Positions 1-11,330 of a DNA stretch of 64,000 bases are shown in pieces. This DNA comes from Aquilaria yunnanensis (lineage: Eukaryota > Streptophyta > Magnoliopsida > Malvales > Thymelaeaceae): the NCBI GenBank assembly GCA_039654915.1, contig CM077597.1, forward strand, positions 92,134,001-92,198,000, written 5' to 3'. A model generated the notes under the pieces. It saw only the letters and a program-made list of their open reading frames with translations, made no database searches and was not told the origin of the DNA. Position numbers and translations under genes: made by a program. How positions within the stretch are numbered: the stretch's first letter is position 1; the number at the start of each line of letters is the position of its first letter.

Positions 1-1133
1 TCCTTCATGGACCTTTTTTAGAACTTCTTTGACATCTTCCCTAATACTCTTTTACAAAGGGTTAGAATGCCTGTATAATTCTTCACCTATCAAGAAGTAC
101 CTTTTGCCTCTTTACTTGACTTTGATAGCCTCTCAAGGGTCTTTAGGCATGATTCCATTGACCAAGTAATCTCTTAACGAAGCCTTCCACCCTTTTCTAA
201 TATGTATAACAAGTAAACTATTAATAATAGGTACTTCTTTTACCTTTGCGTGTTTAGGGGATTTTGCCAATATGTCAGCTTTGGCATTTTCTTTTTGAGA
301 TACTTTTTCCACTTGAATTCATTTGATTTTTTCCATAAAATGTTTTACAAGATCAAAGTATTTTCTAAGTCTTGGCTCCTTAACCTTGTACTTCCTTTTA
401 TTTGCTGAACTAGTAGCTGAGAGTCACAGTAAGCTCAGAAAGATTGGATGCCAACATTTTTAACTAACTCAAGTTGTAAGATCGAAACTTCATACTCAGT
501 AACATTCTTCGTCACCTAAATTTTGAAGTTGATCAATGTCAATGTCTTGAGGACCTCAGAGAATTATACCAACACCTTAATGGGTCAGCACTAGATGCTC
601 TGTTTATGAAGATAAACCACTACGTCTTCATTAATTGAGGACCTTGAAGAATTATTCTGGCACCCTAATGGTTGGCACTAGATGCTTTATCTATGATGAA
701 AGGCTACTTCGATTCTTCTTTTTCCAAAGTAGATACATCTCCTTTAGCACTACTAGGTAGCTCAGTTATAAAATTAGCCAAAAGTTGTGTCTTAGGCATT
801 TTCCTAGGTTTGTACACTATGTCATATGTTCTGAGTTGAATATGCCATTTGGATAGTTATCTTAGTGACCTACCATCTTCAGGATATCGTGTAACGGGAG
901 ATTACTTCAAATAATGAAGGTGTGCCCTTGGAAATATGGCTTAAGTCTTCGTCCTGCTAGTACTATAGGATAATTGGTTTTTGCAAGATCTGATAACCTA
1001 CTTCGGCACCATACAGGAATCTACTAACATAATAAATTGGCCATTGTTGTCCATTCTGTTCCTCACACACCAAGGCTGAGGTTACAGCTTTCTTGCTTTA
1101 TAGTAAGGTATAGCACAAAAGGCTCCCTTTCCT
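1..1133 (-). mobile_element. Ty3/gypsy pol relic: RNase H, second RNase H, integrase N-terminus
   Basis: Read on the minus strand, three stretches of a plant Ty3/gypsy polyprotein appear in order but in different frames and with stops. Near 1130-970 is an RNase H segment with PIYYVSRFLYGAEVGY. Near 870-730 is the end of that domain (IQLRTYDIVYKPRK). Near 520-250 is a second RNase H segment with TEYEVSILQLELVKNVG, YCDSQLLVQQIKG and NAKADILAKSP. Near 110-1 is the region leading into the integrase zinc-binding domain (RYFLIGEELYRHSNPL, then VKEVLKKVHEG). A second, archaeal-type RNase H between RNase H and integrase is known for the Tat lineage, so that assignment is likely. The element is dead and continues left of the window. 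An 88-bp duplication lies between the two RNase H parts. Confidence 0.82.
547..722. repeat. 88-bp imperfect tandem duplication inside the gypsy relic
   Basis: The phrase beginning TTGAGGACC at 547 recurs at 635, and the following 80 or so bases align with scattered mismatches (both copies share GCACTAGATGCT). The period of 88 is not a multiple of three, so the duplication also breaks the reading frame of the linker between the two RNase H domains. Confidence 0.7.
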
Positions 1134-3290
1134 TCAGTTGCCAAAGAGTGGGAAGCTCAGCCATTCTCAATTTTTGGCCATTCTTATCCTCCCTCTTCGT
1201 GGCAACCTCTCCCACCTTTCCTGCCAGCAGCCCTCACCCTCTGACCACCCCTCATTTTCACCTCAGCGCCTTTGCCTTGAAATTTAGGGAATCTAAAATA
1301 TCTAAATTTTGTCAATTCTAGGTTTCAACTAAAATGAAGAAGCCAGGAATTGGTTCAATGTAGAGTTAATAGATATGGAACTTTTATTTATTTTTTTTAT
1401 TTGTGGATTTTGGATTGGACAATAGAACTAAATAAATAGACCCTAATTCAAACTAGCAAAAAACCCAAATCAAATATTGCAACAATTGGGTTATTTATGG
1501 GCATTAAGAATTGAGATCTAAGAGAAAAGTGAAACTAAGGCAGTGACTAGGACGAGAGCAAAGAGCTCGATGGCCACGCAACCTAGGTTCCAACCTACAA
1601 TGGTGAGGGCTGCACTATGAAGGCAACTCCATGCAACTGCAAGTTTGAGAGAGATGACACAAAGTTGTTGGGTTGGAACTTCTGGCCATGCGGAGAGGAT
1701 CTCATATTATCCATTACATCGAGCTCCAAATTCATCAACACTGCCCAAGGTATGGGCCTTCATCTTTTGAAATCCAACCTTGATGCCAACTCGGATCCTT
1801 GTTAGTTGAGGCAGCCAATTTGGCTTCTAGCAGATGGATGAGACAAAGAAAAAGTAAGGGGGAGAGTTCTTTAAGGATTTTCAGTGCCAAGTGAGTAGCA
1901 GAGAGTGACGGATTCGGGAGACAGATGATGTTTCTGTAGGAGAGAGCAACAAACGTTGGGGGAGGGCTAGAACTTCTTTAACGCTTTCTTCCTTGGGGAG
2001 AGCTACAATGGTGTTGATAGGATTTTTTTTAGCAGCTAAAATATGTTTTAATGGATTTGAGGCTTTTTAATTTATCTAAAACATGTTGCGAGGAAAGGAA
2101 TCAAATGACCATGATGGTGGGTGGAGAAGAAGGCCGAAAATGGGTGAAAATGTGGAGAACGATGAGTTTGAGAATTGCGAGTCGGTAGTGGCTAGAAAGG
2201 AAGGAGAACGTAACAGATGTGAAGATGGTGGTCAAATCGTTAAATAGAAAAGTTTCAAGGTGTCTTTGGCAAAGAGAAAAATTTTCAGGGGTTAGAACTA
2301 GCATTTTACCTAACGCTGATGTAGCTTTCTCCCTCCACCATAACAACTTCCGTAAAAAAATGACCAAAATGAAACATTTTATTGAGGTTAAGGATACACT
2401 ATGAATAAAATTGAGGTTAAGGCTAAGATAGAAACAATAATTAAAGGTTAAGGTTCAATTGTGTAATTAACCCATGGAATTAGGGATTTAGGATTAGGGT
2501 ATATTAAAATAATATAATATTATTTATTATATTAATATAATATTAGATTTGTTAGGCTCGATATGGGTTCTAGCTGAATGTTATCATATTGAACTTGATT
2601 CGTTAAAGATTCAGATATAAAATTTAGCTTGAGTTTGAATTATAGCCTCAATAAGCTTAGCTCAATAATGCAAAAATCGAACCTAAACTCAAACAATTCG
2701 ATAAAGTTTCAATTCATTTTCCATCCTTGATTGACCATTTGGTCTTTGCTGCTTCTCCGACCAGGTGAGATAATGCAATAAGAAAATCCTCTCGTCCAAG
2801 AGAAAGGAAATTATAGTTAACTAGCGTTATATTTCCCAGTAAAAGTTGGAAATCATAGTAAATTCATTGAAATATAATTAAGGAAAATTTTAAATAAACA
2901 TACTAGAAAAAATAAAACTAACCTAAATTAAAACACAAAATAAAAAAATTTTAACTCAAATTTTAACACAACCGAACAAAAAGGTTGAATTAATTTAGTC
3001 ATTTTAACTTATACACCATTAACTTGAGTAAACCTGACTGCCAACAAGAATTTGGCCCAAAACCTGAATAACCTGACCTGAATACTCGAGATTGAAATTG
3101 ATCCAACCTTTAATGAATCCAAACACAAATAAATTCAACAAAACTCAACCCAAACCTGAAATTTACTTAACTTGAACAAAAATAACTCGACTTGGACCCA
3201 AATTTATGCTAACCCGATTAAAGTAAAACTTGAATGACCTCACATAAATCTGACCCAACCCACCCAATTGACATCTCTAGACTTTCAAAA
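1134..3290. repeat. Non-coding repeat-derived DNA, including one hAT-family end
   Basis: No convincing gene is seen. From about 2990 to 3279 there is a tract rich in ACCTGA, AACCCGA and GACCCAACCC words that ends in ACATCTCTA. It matches in order and wording the right-hand 250 bases of the hAT-like element at 54,885-55,843, so it is probably the right end of a relative; I could not find its left end. The short ORFs at 1037-1321, 1617-1805 and 2101-2404 show no recognisable domain and are probably chance. Confidence 0.5.
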
Positions 3291-3305
3291 ATTATCATCA
3301 GACAT

Positions 3306-3355
3306 TATAAAGAAATAAGAATAAATTCTAAGTTTTTAAAAATAAAACTATAAAG
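3306..3355 (+). promoter_or_regulatory. Candidate TATA boxes upstream of the F-box gene
   Basis: TATAAAG occurs at 3306-3312 and again at 3349-3355. The second lies about 470 bases before the predicted start codon. From about 3420 the DNA becomes less AT-rich, as expected for a transcribed leader. Such words are common by chance in AT-rich DNA, so this is only a candidate. Confidence 0.3.
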
Positions 3356-3736
3356 TGTAAGTTAAGCCAAATCTAAAGTGGAGTTTTTGTAAGTTTCTCC
3401 AAACTAAGGGTAGGTTAGAGTTTGTATCTGCTTCGCACTTAGCAGAAGCCACCACCAGCCCCAAGCCTCTTTTAGCCTTTCCGAAACCGAAACAGCATCG
3501 AAATCCTTATTCTCACAGATCTAGAGCTGCGTTTCATAAACTGATTCGGAATCGAGTTGGCTGCAGCTTGCGTATTGTATTTAATTAAGGCAGCTCCAGC
3601 CTCCAGGATCACAGTCAGCCGTCATCGACTCGGCACTGCAGAGATTTGCTCTCTCAAATTTTCTTCACTCGTAGCCCCCGACCTTTGTAGATCCGACGAA
3701 GTCTACCCGAATAAGGCGGGAACTTTCCTCAGTTCA

Positions 3737-3799
3737 ATGTTTGCCGATCTGGAAAGCGAGATCGAAGCCTTTGGTAAAATCTCTGATCCTGATCTGTGA
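3737..3799 (+). promoter_or_regulatory. Upstream ORF (20 codons) in the F-box gene leader
   Basis: An ATG at 3737 opens a 20-codon frame (MFADLESEIEAFGKISDPDL) that stops at 3799, 22 bases before the predicted main start at 3822. If the transcript begins upstream of it, it could lower translation of the main frame. Conservation has not been tested. Confidence 0.35.
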
Positions 3800-3821
3800 T
3801 TCGAGTTCTCTGCTCAAAATC

Positions 3822-5229
3822 ATGAAAGCCCACCCCTTTATATGTGATGTTTTGCTGGACATTGAACCGATGTTTACCTTGCAAACAGACGAGATGAGCT
3901 TGGATTTTGAGGAACCGAGGCCGGTGCTGGTGCAATCGGTCTCATGGGGAAAGCTTCTTCGCGGGTGTTCTCAGGTGTGTTTCTTTTTTTTTTCTCTGAT
4001 TCGCGGCTCTGTTTGCTTGTTTCCCCTATTTCCATATGATTGGTAATGATGATCGACTCTTGTTGATTCAGCGATCTAAGTCTGCGTCCTCTTTGGCGGC
4101 CACCTTGGCTCCACCGTTGGTTTCAGAGGCGGTTAATTGGTCGGAGCTTCCTCTGGAGCTTGTCATCGAAGTTCTCCAGCGTTTTAGATCATACCAAGAT
4201 TTCATATGCTTTGCCTCAACTTGTTCTTCCTGGAGGTTGCTTGCGACCAAAGAGAAGTTCACTGGGCACTATCAATTTCCCTGGCTGATGCTCGCAGAAG
4301 AAGAAGGTAGCGATGTCCGCTGCTTCTACAATGTCTTAAAGGACAAGTCCTGTTTTCTGGAGCTGCCGGAAGCCGGTGGGAAGAAGCTCCTCTCTTCGCA
4401 TGGATGGTTGTTAACAGTTGACCCAAGCTTGGAGACGCATCTCCTGCATCCATTGTCCCGGGTCCAAATCAAGCTACCCCATGCAAATTCCCTGGATCCT
4501 TTGGATCGTGACGGTGTCTTGGCTAATCCAGCTCGCTCATATGATATGCTGATTGTGAAGATTGCTTTATCCTCCAGTCCTGGGAAGACATCAGATTTCA
4601 GTATTGGTGTTCTTGCTACAACAGGACGAATAGCTCTGTGTCGGAATGGTGACACATCTTGGACGTTGTTGGACGATTTGCCAACTGCCTTTGATGATAT
4701 AATCTTCTATGGCGGTCTATTTTATGCGACTTTATGGGACGGCAGTGTCTACGAATGCGACATAGGAGGTGGCCGAACTGAGCTGGTGGCTAAGTTACCG
4801 GAAGGGAGCGTGGATGCTCTTGAGAAGCTGTATCTAGTAGAGTCCAATGGGACACTTATGATGGTATCACGGAGTGGGGTGACTGCTGAAGACACTGGCG
4901 ATTATGGAACGAACAAGTTCCAAGTCTTTGAGGTGAGTTTCTGCCGGACAAACCAACACTGGAGTAGAGTTACGGACTTGGGGAGCAGGGCATTGTTCTT
5001 GGGCCACAACTCTTCCTTTTCTGTTGAAGCTTCAGACTTTCCAGGTTGCAAGCAAAATTGTATCTACTTCACGGACGATTGTGAGGATGCTTACTACAGT
5101 AATGCTCCTCGAGGAGGGGGTAAAGACATGGGCGTTTATGATCTCAGCGATGGACGCTTTGAACCACACTTCTCCGGTGAATCTTTCAGCCGTCTTTCTC
5201 CTCCTCTGTGGATTGAGATCACCGTCTAA
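3822..5229 (+). CDS. F-box protein with DUF295 (KIB1-4 type) domain, two exons
   Basis: Likely substrate-recognition subunit of an SCF (Skp1-Cullin-F-box) ubiquitin ligase. I predict exon 1 at 3822-3974 (51 codons, from MKAHPF to GCSQ), a 97-bp intron at 3975-4071 with GT..AG ends, and exon 2 at 4072-5229 (RSKSASS to WIEITV, then TAA), giving 436 residues. An F-box lies near residues 74-112 (WSELPLELVIEVLQRF, FASTCSSWRLLA). It is followed by the features of plant DUF295/KIB-type proteins: LSSHGWLLTVDPSLETHLLHP, YGGLFYATLWDGSVYECD and a C-terminal NCIYFTDD...GVYDLSDGRFEPH block. The exon 2 frame is open upstream to an ATG at 4036, so an unspliced 397-residue form is possible. The length suits the family. 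The substrate is unknown. It appears intact and is the best host gene in the window. Confidence 0.88.
3975..4071 (+). other. Predicted intron of the F-box gene
   Basis: The donor is CAG|GTGTG and the acceptor GATTCAG|CG, with a T-rich stretch between. Exon 1 has 153 bases, so the splice falls between codons (phase 0) and keeps the frame. Confidence 0.7.
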
Positions 5230-6204
5230 CTAGATTGTATGAATCTATTTAATAATCAAGTAATCCAGATTTATAGGACCCATGTCAGACTTTCTTCTTT
5301 TCGTTGAGTTTGGTAACTTAATTTAGTAAATGGTAGATATAAAAACATCGAGAATCCTTGGTCTGCAATAGAAATCTGATATCCTTGCTGATGCAAAACC
5401 AAACATAGAACAAAAATTTACCAGTTATGTTGTTCCCGCCTCCTCTGCTGAGAAGGAAACAGCCTGCTCATCTAGGCGGTAGGACTAGCTCACCCTTTTG
5501 GAAAAATATAGTTGACTGAAAGTTGGTAGAGTCCGCAAGAATATAGTCCTCCACTTATAACATTAGCTCGTACTTTGAGGCGAGTAACATAGATGGGTTC
5601 CGTCCAAGTACTATGAAAGGCACTATCCTAGGCCAAAGGTCTTGGTGATGAGTGATGACCAATCGACTCCTCCAGTAAGCATGTTGCTAATCGCAGTTGG
5701 CTTCTTTCTTGTATCATTCCGCTCTCGACTTCGTCCTCTGGGATAAGTTTCTTCCTATGTGACCACTATTTTACTTCCTTTTGTAATGGTTTTTCAACCA
5801 GACCTCCACCCTTAACCCAATAAATCTCAAACGGATGGCATTCGGTCGTTAAGGGTGTTATTTAATACAATGACTCAATGTTTATAGTGATTAATACTGT
5901 GAAGTCAGCCTTTCTAACTCTACGACAGTGGCGAGTAAAACGATGATGTGAAAGTAAGAGCTTCTGCGAGAAATTTGCTTTATCCAGAGATTTGAACATG
6001 AGAAGTATGCTTCCCAGCTATTGTAGCCCGACGAATGTATATAGGGCCCAACAATAGTCAGCGATCAATAGGCCGTGAAAGTGGGCTTGCTTCTCCTGCC
6101 ACCTCACTCTTGTGTTTCCTAGTTGCCGGAACCCTTTTACGACGTCGCAGCAATCTTTTCATGACCTCCCAAGAGATTTGAACCATTAGCTACGAGATCA
6201 AATC
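5230..6204. other. Gene 3-prime flank, then an unplaced block less AT-rich than its surroundings
   Basis: After the F-box stop there is about 170 bases of AT-rich flank. From about 5400 to 6200 the base use changes: long A or T runs nearly vanish and the sequence is visibly richer in G and C. No ORF or protein domain was recognised on either strand. Such composition would suit a nuclear copy of organelle DNA (plant mitochondrial spacer) or an old LTR, but I cannot tell which. Confidence 0.3.
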
Positions 6205-7229
6205 TTCTAATTAGAAGAATAATGATATGATCCCCCTTCTAAGATCTTTTGCAAGCTCCAATGAACCGAGCCAACAATGCAACATCTGAACCAAGAATTG
6301 AGTATGACAGCGGCAAAGGATAGAAAAGATTGAGAAATAGAGATGGGAAAGAAGAAAAACAGAAATTGAGAAGAGAATTGAAAAGAATAGAAAGAATAAG
6401 TTAAGAAATTCATCTTAGTTTCATTCGGTATAGATAAATTCTAAAAAACTCAATAGAAATTGTTTTCTTATTGAAAAAGATAATAATAATCTATTGTGTA
6501 AACAAGGAAGAACCTATGCCCTTTTAATGTAGTTATTTTACTATAGATACCTGTCTAATTAGATATACTAACCTACACATAATCATTCATATACGATACG
6601 AGATCACACAAGAAACACTCCAAGACAAGCTTTAGGTTCCACACACAAACACTTTTGGGCTGGGCTAGCTGGTTGACAAGCAAAGATCACATAGTTTCTC
6701 GGATGCTAAGCAAACTTCATGCAAAAGTCAAGAGAGATTGCCTCACTAGCCAGCAAAAATATTATTGATTGAATTTTGAATAATACAAGAGGCTGGATGA
6801 TCTTAAATAAAGGTACTTTGGCATAAGTCACATGAAATACTAAACCTAATCGAATCAGAAGTCTCAAGTCCTAGGAAACCCTATAGGACCCGGTAACATG
6901 GTAAGGCCCCAAGCCGGGTCCATGTCATGCACTTCGCACAAAATTTACGCTAAAATGAGTACTAAGGCATAAATAATCCAAAACATACTTAAATAGTTTG
7001 AAATAAACTTGAATAATCCAAAACCCCACATGTTTTTTGGGTTCTTGGCCGTGCTTGGACCTTCCTCTTCAAGGTTTCACACGAGCTTCTAATATGTGAA
7101 TCCAGGTTCCAAAAGGGTCAGAATGTAGCTGGTCATAGGTGCTAGATGCATCATGATCCTCCAAGGGCTTGAAAAGCCCCACAATGTGTCTGTGAAGTGC
7201 CTCCTTGAGCTCTCGGACTTTCTTTTTTA
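6205..7229. repeat. Non-coding flank of a gypsy relic, possibly its LTR or 3-prime untranslated region
   Basis: No gene is seen. The segment lies directly downstream (in minus-strand sense) of the gypsy integrase C-terminus at 7230-7812, so part is probably its 3-prime untranslated region or LTR. No matching second LTR, PPT or target duplication was found. Confidence 0.35.
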
Positions 7230-7812
7230 GTCACTGACCCAATAGTGATCCTGAAGGAGTCATTGAGAATTTATGGATTCTTATCATCTCCCCATTCCTC
7301 AAAAGGCTTCATTCTCGAATCTGCATGATCAAATAATGATAGATCAGGGACAGTAAAAGTGGCACCCATATTGTACTCACCAAGCAAGTCCAGCTTATAT
7401 GCATTATCATTTATCCTCTCTAGCACTTGAAACAGTCAGTCAGCCAGTGGATGCAACTTAGTCCATCATTGAACTTGAAATCTCTTCTTTTTCATGTGCA
7501 CCCACATCCAATCACCCAGCTCAAACACTACTCTCTTATGCCCTTTACTGGCTTTCATATTGCTCACTCTTCCTTTCAATCTGTTGCTTACCTTTCTCAT
7601 GGAGCCTCTTCACAAAATCTGTCTTCCGTGCACCATTTAAGCTAGCAATCTCATTAGTGGGTAATAGCATCAAATCCATGGGAATTAGCGAATTAAAACC
7701 ATATAGTACTTCAAATGGTGAAAGCCTGCTAGTTAATTGCACTACAATGTTATATGCAAACTCCACATGAGGGAATATCCCTTGACAGCAGTCTTTTAAT
7801 TAGTTTCCTCTT
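7230..7812 (-). mobile_element. Ty3/gypsy integrase C-terminal relic
   Basis: Minus-strand translation gives HVEFAYNIVVQLTSRLSPF, then EVLYGFNSLIPMDLM and FVKRLHEKGKQQIE. After a frame break come GDWMWVHMKKKRF, FQVLERINDNAYKLDLLGEY and FTVPDLSLFDHADSRMKPFEEWGDD. This is the standard tail of plant Ty3/gypsy integrases: end of the catalytic core, then the GPF/Y-type module. Frame breaks and stops show it is not functional. No chromodomain was seen after it. Confidence 0.85.
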
Positions 7813-8118
7813 ACGAGAAGGCTTCTTCTTCAAGTAATAACAGGTGGGCTCAGTGTGAGCTCTTGATCCAAACCGGTTGGCTCAGTTTGAGCCCATTCCG
7901 GCGCCAGGAAGAGATATGAAAACTTTGGGGCAGTTAATGACTCATGAAACAACGAAATTGGGACAAGAGCGACAAAGGTGGCTGAAATGAAAAGAATCCG
8001 TGAATCAAAACAAAACTTGCAAAGATACGGATTTGAAACAAGGATTTGACACAAGGATAATTGCAAAGATAATTGCAGTTCACGTGAAATAACAGGGATT
8101 TAGAACAGACTTAATTAC
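7813..8118. other. Spacer between gypsy relic and MITE
   Basis: About 300 bases with no recognised gene, RNA or repeat. A 78-codon minus-strand frame at 7830-8066 has no domain that I recognise. Confidence 0.3.
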
Positions 8119-8121
8119 TTC

Positions 8122-8280
8122 GGGCCCGTTTGGCATTAGCGTCAGCAATTAGCATTAGAGTTTTGAAAAAGCTATCCAATGATAGCTTTTAGCTTTTAGC
8201 TTCAGCGTTTTCATCTCAACCGTCAGATAAATTATCCAAAACTCTAACGCTGATGATAAAAGTTGTTCCCAAACGGGACC
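8122..8280. mobile_element. Tourist-like MITE (159 bp) with 3-bp target duplication
   Basis: The left end GGGCCCGTTTGG and the right end CCAAACGGGACC (complement GGTCCCGTTTGG) are inverted repeats differing at one base. They are flanked on both sides by TTC (8119-8121 and 8281-8283). A 3-bp duplication and a GGGCCCGTTTGG-type end fit the PIF/Harbinger (Tourist) group, although TTA/TAA is the usual target. The interior is partly self-complementary (GATAGCTTTTAGC around 8175). No coding capacity. Confidence 0.75.
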
Positions 8281-8283
8281 TTC

Positions 8284-8876
8284 TTTTGTTTTTCCTGCAA
8301 GTCACGTGAAAATAACCAGAAACCAAAAATGGAGACGGTCACTTGTTTATTAAAGCAAGAGTATTTTTTTTTTCCTTGTTAATTGATTGCATTACTTTTG
8401 TCTCTTTTTCCCTTTTTTTAACTATACCATTTCTTTTATTTTTCTATCCAATATTTTTCGTTTGCAACTCAAATGCCCATATGCCTTGAAAAATAAATTT
8501 TTCTTTGCTACATAAGTTGCATGAATTTTTTACATGAGATAATTACTCCATCCACTATATTTTAAAGGAATTTATAGACTATATATTTTTATCTCAGTCA
8601 TCAATTGATGCACGTTCATCATGAAATAGTTTATGTTTTCGACCTTTTTTTAATTATTAATTTCAATTTATTAAATCAATAAATAAATCTCATGTAAAAA
8701 TCATTGAAGTTAAGGTTTTTTACATGATTGACCATAGTATTTCAAAAGAATTAAACTAATTTTATTTTCATTGTCTAGCAACATTATTTTCCAATTAGAT
8801 ATAATTAAGCGTTTATCTATTGTAAGCCACCTTCTTATTAGGAAGTTTCCAAACCAATAAATTAATCATTATTAAG
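8284..8876. other. AT-rich intergenic DNA
   Basis: About 600 bases rich in homopolymer runs, with no recognised gene or structured repeat. Confidence 0.4.
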
Positions 8877-8898
8877 ATATATATATATATATATATAT
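8877..8898. repeat. (AT)n microsatellite
   Basis: A run of alternating A and T of about 22 bases, just before a degenerate short tandem array. Confidence 0.9.
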
Positions 8899-8929
8899 TC
8901 AGATTTACAAATAAAAATATTTGGAAAAG

Positions 8930-9285
8930 AGTCTACTATAAAACATTATAAATGTCTATTACAAAATAGAAAAAATGTCTAATTTAAGAACATAGAGCCT
9001 ATTATAAAACCATAAAGCATCTAGTAGAAAAGATAACAAGTATCTATTGTAAAACGTGATTAGTGTCTGCTGTAAAATAGCATAAGTATCTATTATAAAA
9101 TAGTATAAGTGCCTATTATAAAATTGTAAAGTGTTTACTTTAAAATATAATAACTGTCTGTTATAAAATATAAAGAGTGTTAACTGTAAAACTACAAATA
9201 ATCAACGATAAAACTGTAAAATGTTCATTATAAAACTGTAAATTATCTATTATAAAAAAAATGAGTGTCTACTATTAAAATCTTG
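8930..9285. repeat. Degenerate ~22-bp tandem array (GTCTATTATAAAA type)
   Basis: About 15 loose copies of a word resembling GTGTCTATTATAAAATAGTA follow one another, with substitutions and small length changes in each. The same kind of unit recurs at 11,095-11,330. No coding potential. The copies are too diverged and unspaced to be a CRISPR array. Confidence 0.75.
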
Positions 9286-9339
9286 TTCTATTTTAGAATC
9301 ACTAAAAAAAATTGTTCTTTGTTGAGCAATGAGCTTTGA

Positions 9340-9705
9340 AAACTTAAAAAAAAAAATATTTAACCAACTTTAGATAAACCTGACATGTTAGTTTATACCT
9401 TTACATTTTTTAAAGAATATAAAAACGATCATTATCTCAATAATTATTTGATGTTAAAGAAAAATTTTTGTGTTTAGTTTTTAAAAAATTGCAATATGTG
9501 ATGATGGGTTAGTTAATGAAAAGTTAAAAGAAAAAATTAAGAAAAAACATTTAGCCAACTTTAAGTAAAACGAATTTGTTAGTATCTTTGCATTTTCTTG
9601 ATAAATTTTTGGCATAAAAGACAAATTGTTTGGATTTAGTTTAAACTTTTTTATAATATATAACGATGAATTAATTAACAAAAGGTCAAAAAAAATCAAT
9701 CTTCT
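9340..9705. repeat. Dispersed repeat, also at 30.75-31.13, 57.0 and 58.0 kb
   Basis: Two internal sub-copies share TTTAGCCAACTTTA-type wording and GTTAGTATCTTTGCATTTT. The block aligns in order with the complement of about 30,745-31,130 (GATGGGTTAGTTAATGAAAAG and CATTTAGCCAACTTTA are shared). Partial copies occur inside the tandem CACTA-containing units. It is non-coding and probably part of an uncharacterised DNA transposon. Confidence 0.6.
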
Positions 9706-10139
9706 CATTTACGGGTCCTGTCCTTCCATTGCGAGGCCACGATATTTTGACCTCTGCGTGCGGTCAGTGCATATCAATGGACCAAAATAGAATTTTGAAG
9801 GTAAAACTCATCTTGTCCATCAAACCAGCAAGAAAGATAACCAGTAGAGTAGGTTTCTAAACAACCATAGGAGACAGAGGCAAATTCGGCGAGAGCGTGC
9901 CCTCGATGTTTCAGCATTTGAAAGCGAGTAGAATGGTTTCTTTTTTTATTGATTTAGCTGCCATAGCTGTTGCTCTGAGTATCCAAACCCCAAGTCAAAA
10001 TCTGTTTTTCTTAGCGATTTCCCAGTAGGAAAGCTACGATACAGGAAGGATTCGATAATTTTCGAAAGCTTCAATGGTTCTCTGCATGTGAATATCACGT
10101 TCGTCGCTCAGAGATCCATTGCTGCTCAGGGTGCATAAC
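9706..10139. other. Spacer upstream of the copia gag relic
   Basis: About 430 bases with moderate GC. Because a copia gag relic follows, part could be a decayed copia leader, but no PBS or LTR end was found. Confidence 0.3.
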
Positions 10140-10595
10140 CCTGGTGGTCAATATGGTGGAGGAGAAAGAGAATGAAAAGGTGTACAAATTCTTGATAGGA
10201 CTTGACGATCGTTATAGTATCGTTAGATCAAGCATTATCTACATGGACCTTTGCCCTCTCTCACACGTTGGTTTGCCATTATATCAAGAGAAGAGCTGCA
10301 GCAGAAGGCTAGGCAACAAGAAGACCCGAGTCACAGGGAAAAACAGAGCAATGGTGAATCTCGAAACTCGGGAGTCAGCTTTGAAGTTTGCAGCCATTGC
10401 AAACGACCTGGGCATGATAAATCAAGGTGTTTCAAAATTATTGGCTGTCCATAAAACTGGAAAAGTAAGAGTGGTAGGGGTCGCGGTGATGGAGGCAGTG
10501 CAAGCAGAGGAGCGGCTTCGAACGCAGTTCAAGGACGGGTAGAAACCTCAACTGAAGATGGAAGAACATCAGGCAACATGGTGTAGATGCCAACC
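10140..10595 (+). mobile_element. Ty1/copia gag relic with CCHC zinc knuckle
   Basis: Frame one reads ENEKVYKFLIGLDDRYSIV, matching the end of plant copia gag domains. After a frame shift near 10,250 the next frame reads SFEVCSHCKRPGHDKSRCF, a complete CX2CX4HX4C zinc knuckle, followed by KIIGCP. A Gly/Arg-rich stretch then runs into a stop. No protease, integrase or reverse transcriptase follows, so this is an isolated gag fragment. It resembles the gag at 49.2-50.6 kb in layout but is clearly a different, older copy. Confidence 0.82.
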
Positions 10596-11094
10596 CCAAC
10601 ACAAACTCAGCTGGAAAGGTTAATGTCACTGCTAGATACGAATGAGACGTCAACCCATTTTGCTCATATTTCTTCAATCATCTAAATCCAGTAAGTTTGA
10701 ATTTAAATTAAAAATTTTATATTTGATTATTATTACCTATAATCATATTCATTTTCTTCATTAGGAAATATTGGATCCTTTATCAACCCATTATGCTATT
10801 TATGAAAACAATTTCATCAATCATTTTGTGTGAATGTGAATCCAAATTTGACCTCCACCAATTTGGCCACATGTGATGAATTTCAGTATATTAATGTCTT
10901 AATTAGTATAGAGCAACTGAGTAACAAATTATATTTGCCTTCACAAATGGTAAAATGACATTTACTTTTAGAATAATATTTCTAAAACAAATAAATATAT
11001 ATACCTTTCTGAAATTCAATTTAACTTAAAATCTCATGGTAATGCCGGATATATTAATTAATTGAAGATAATACAACACAAAGTGTTATGAAAA
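10596..11094. other. AT-rich spacer
   Basis: About 500 bases with no recognised gene or element. Confidence 0.35.
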
Positions 11095-11330
11095 AGGTTA
11101 AACTGTCCATTAAAAAAAGTGAAAGTGCTATCCTAAAATAGTGCACGTGCCCACTAAAGATGGTAAAAATGTCTACTAAAGATGGTGAAGAGTATGTTGT
11201 AAAATAGTTCATGTGTCTACTAAAGACTGTCTCTTGTAAAACAACACATGTCTACTATTAAAACACAAAGTGTCTACTAGAAAGTAATAAGTATCGACTA
11301 TAAACAATAGATGTGTCTATTATTTTTTAA
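11095..11330. repeat. Second degenerate ~22-bp tandem array
   Basis: About ten loose copies of GTCTACTAAAGATGGTAA or GTGTCTACTATTAAAACA type words, the same family as 8930-9285. Between the two arrays lie a dispersed repeat and a copia gag relic. Confidence 0.7.

Noticed and set aside
8930..9285. Possible CRISPR-like array of short repeats
   Set aside because: Units are degenerate, directly adjacent and without unique spacers; the genome is a plant.
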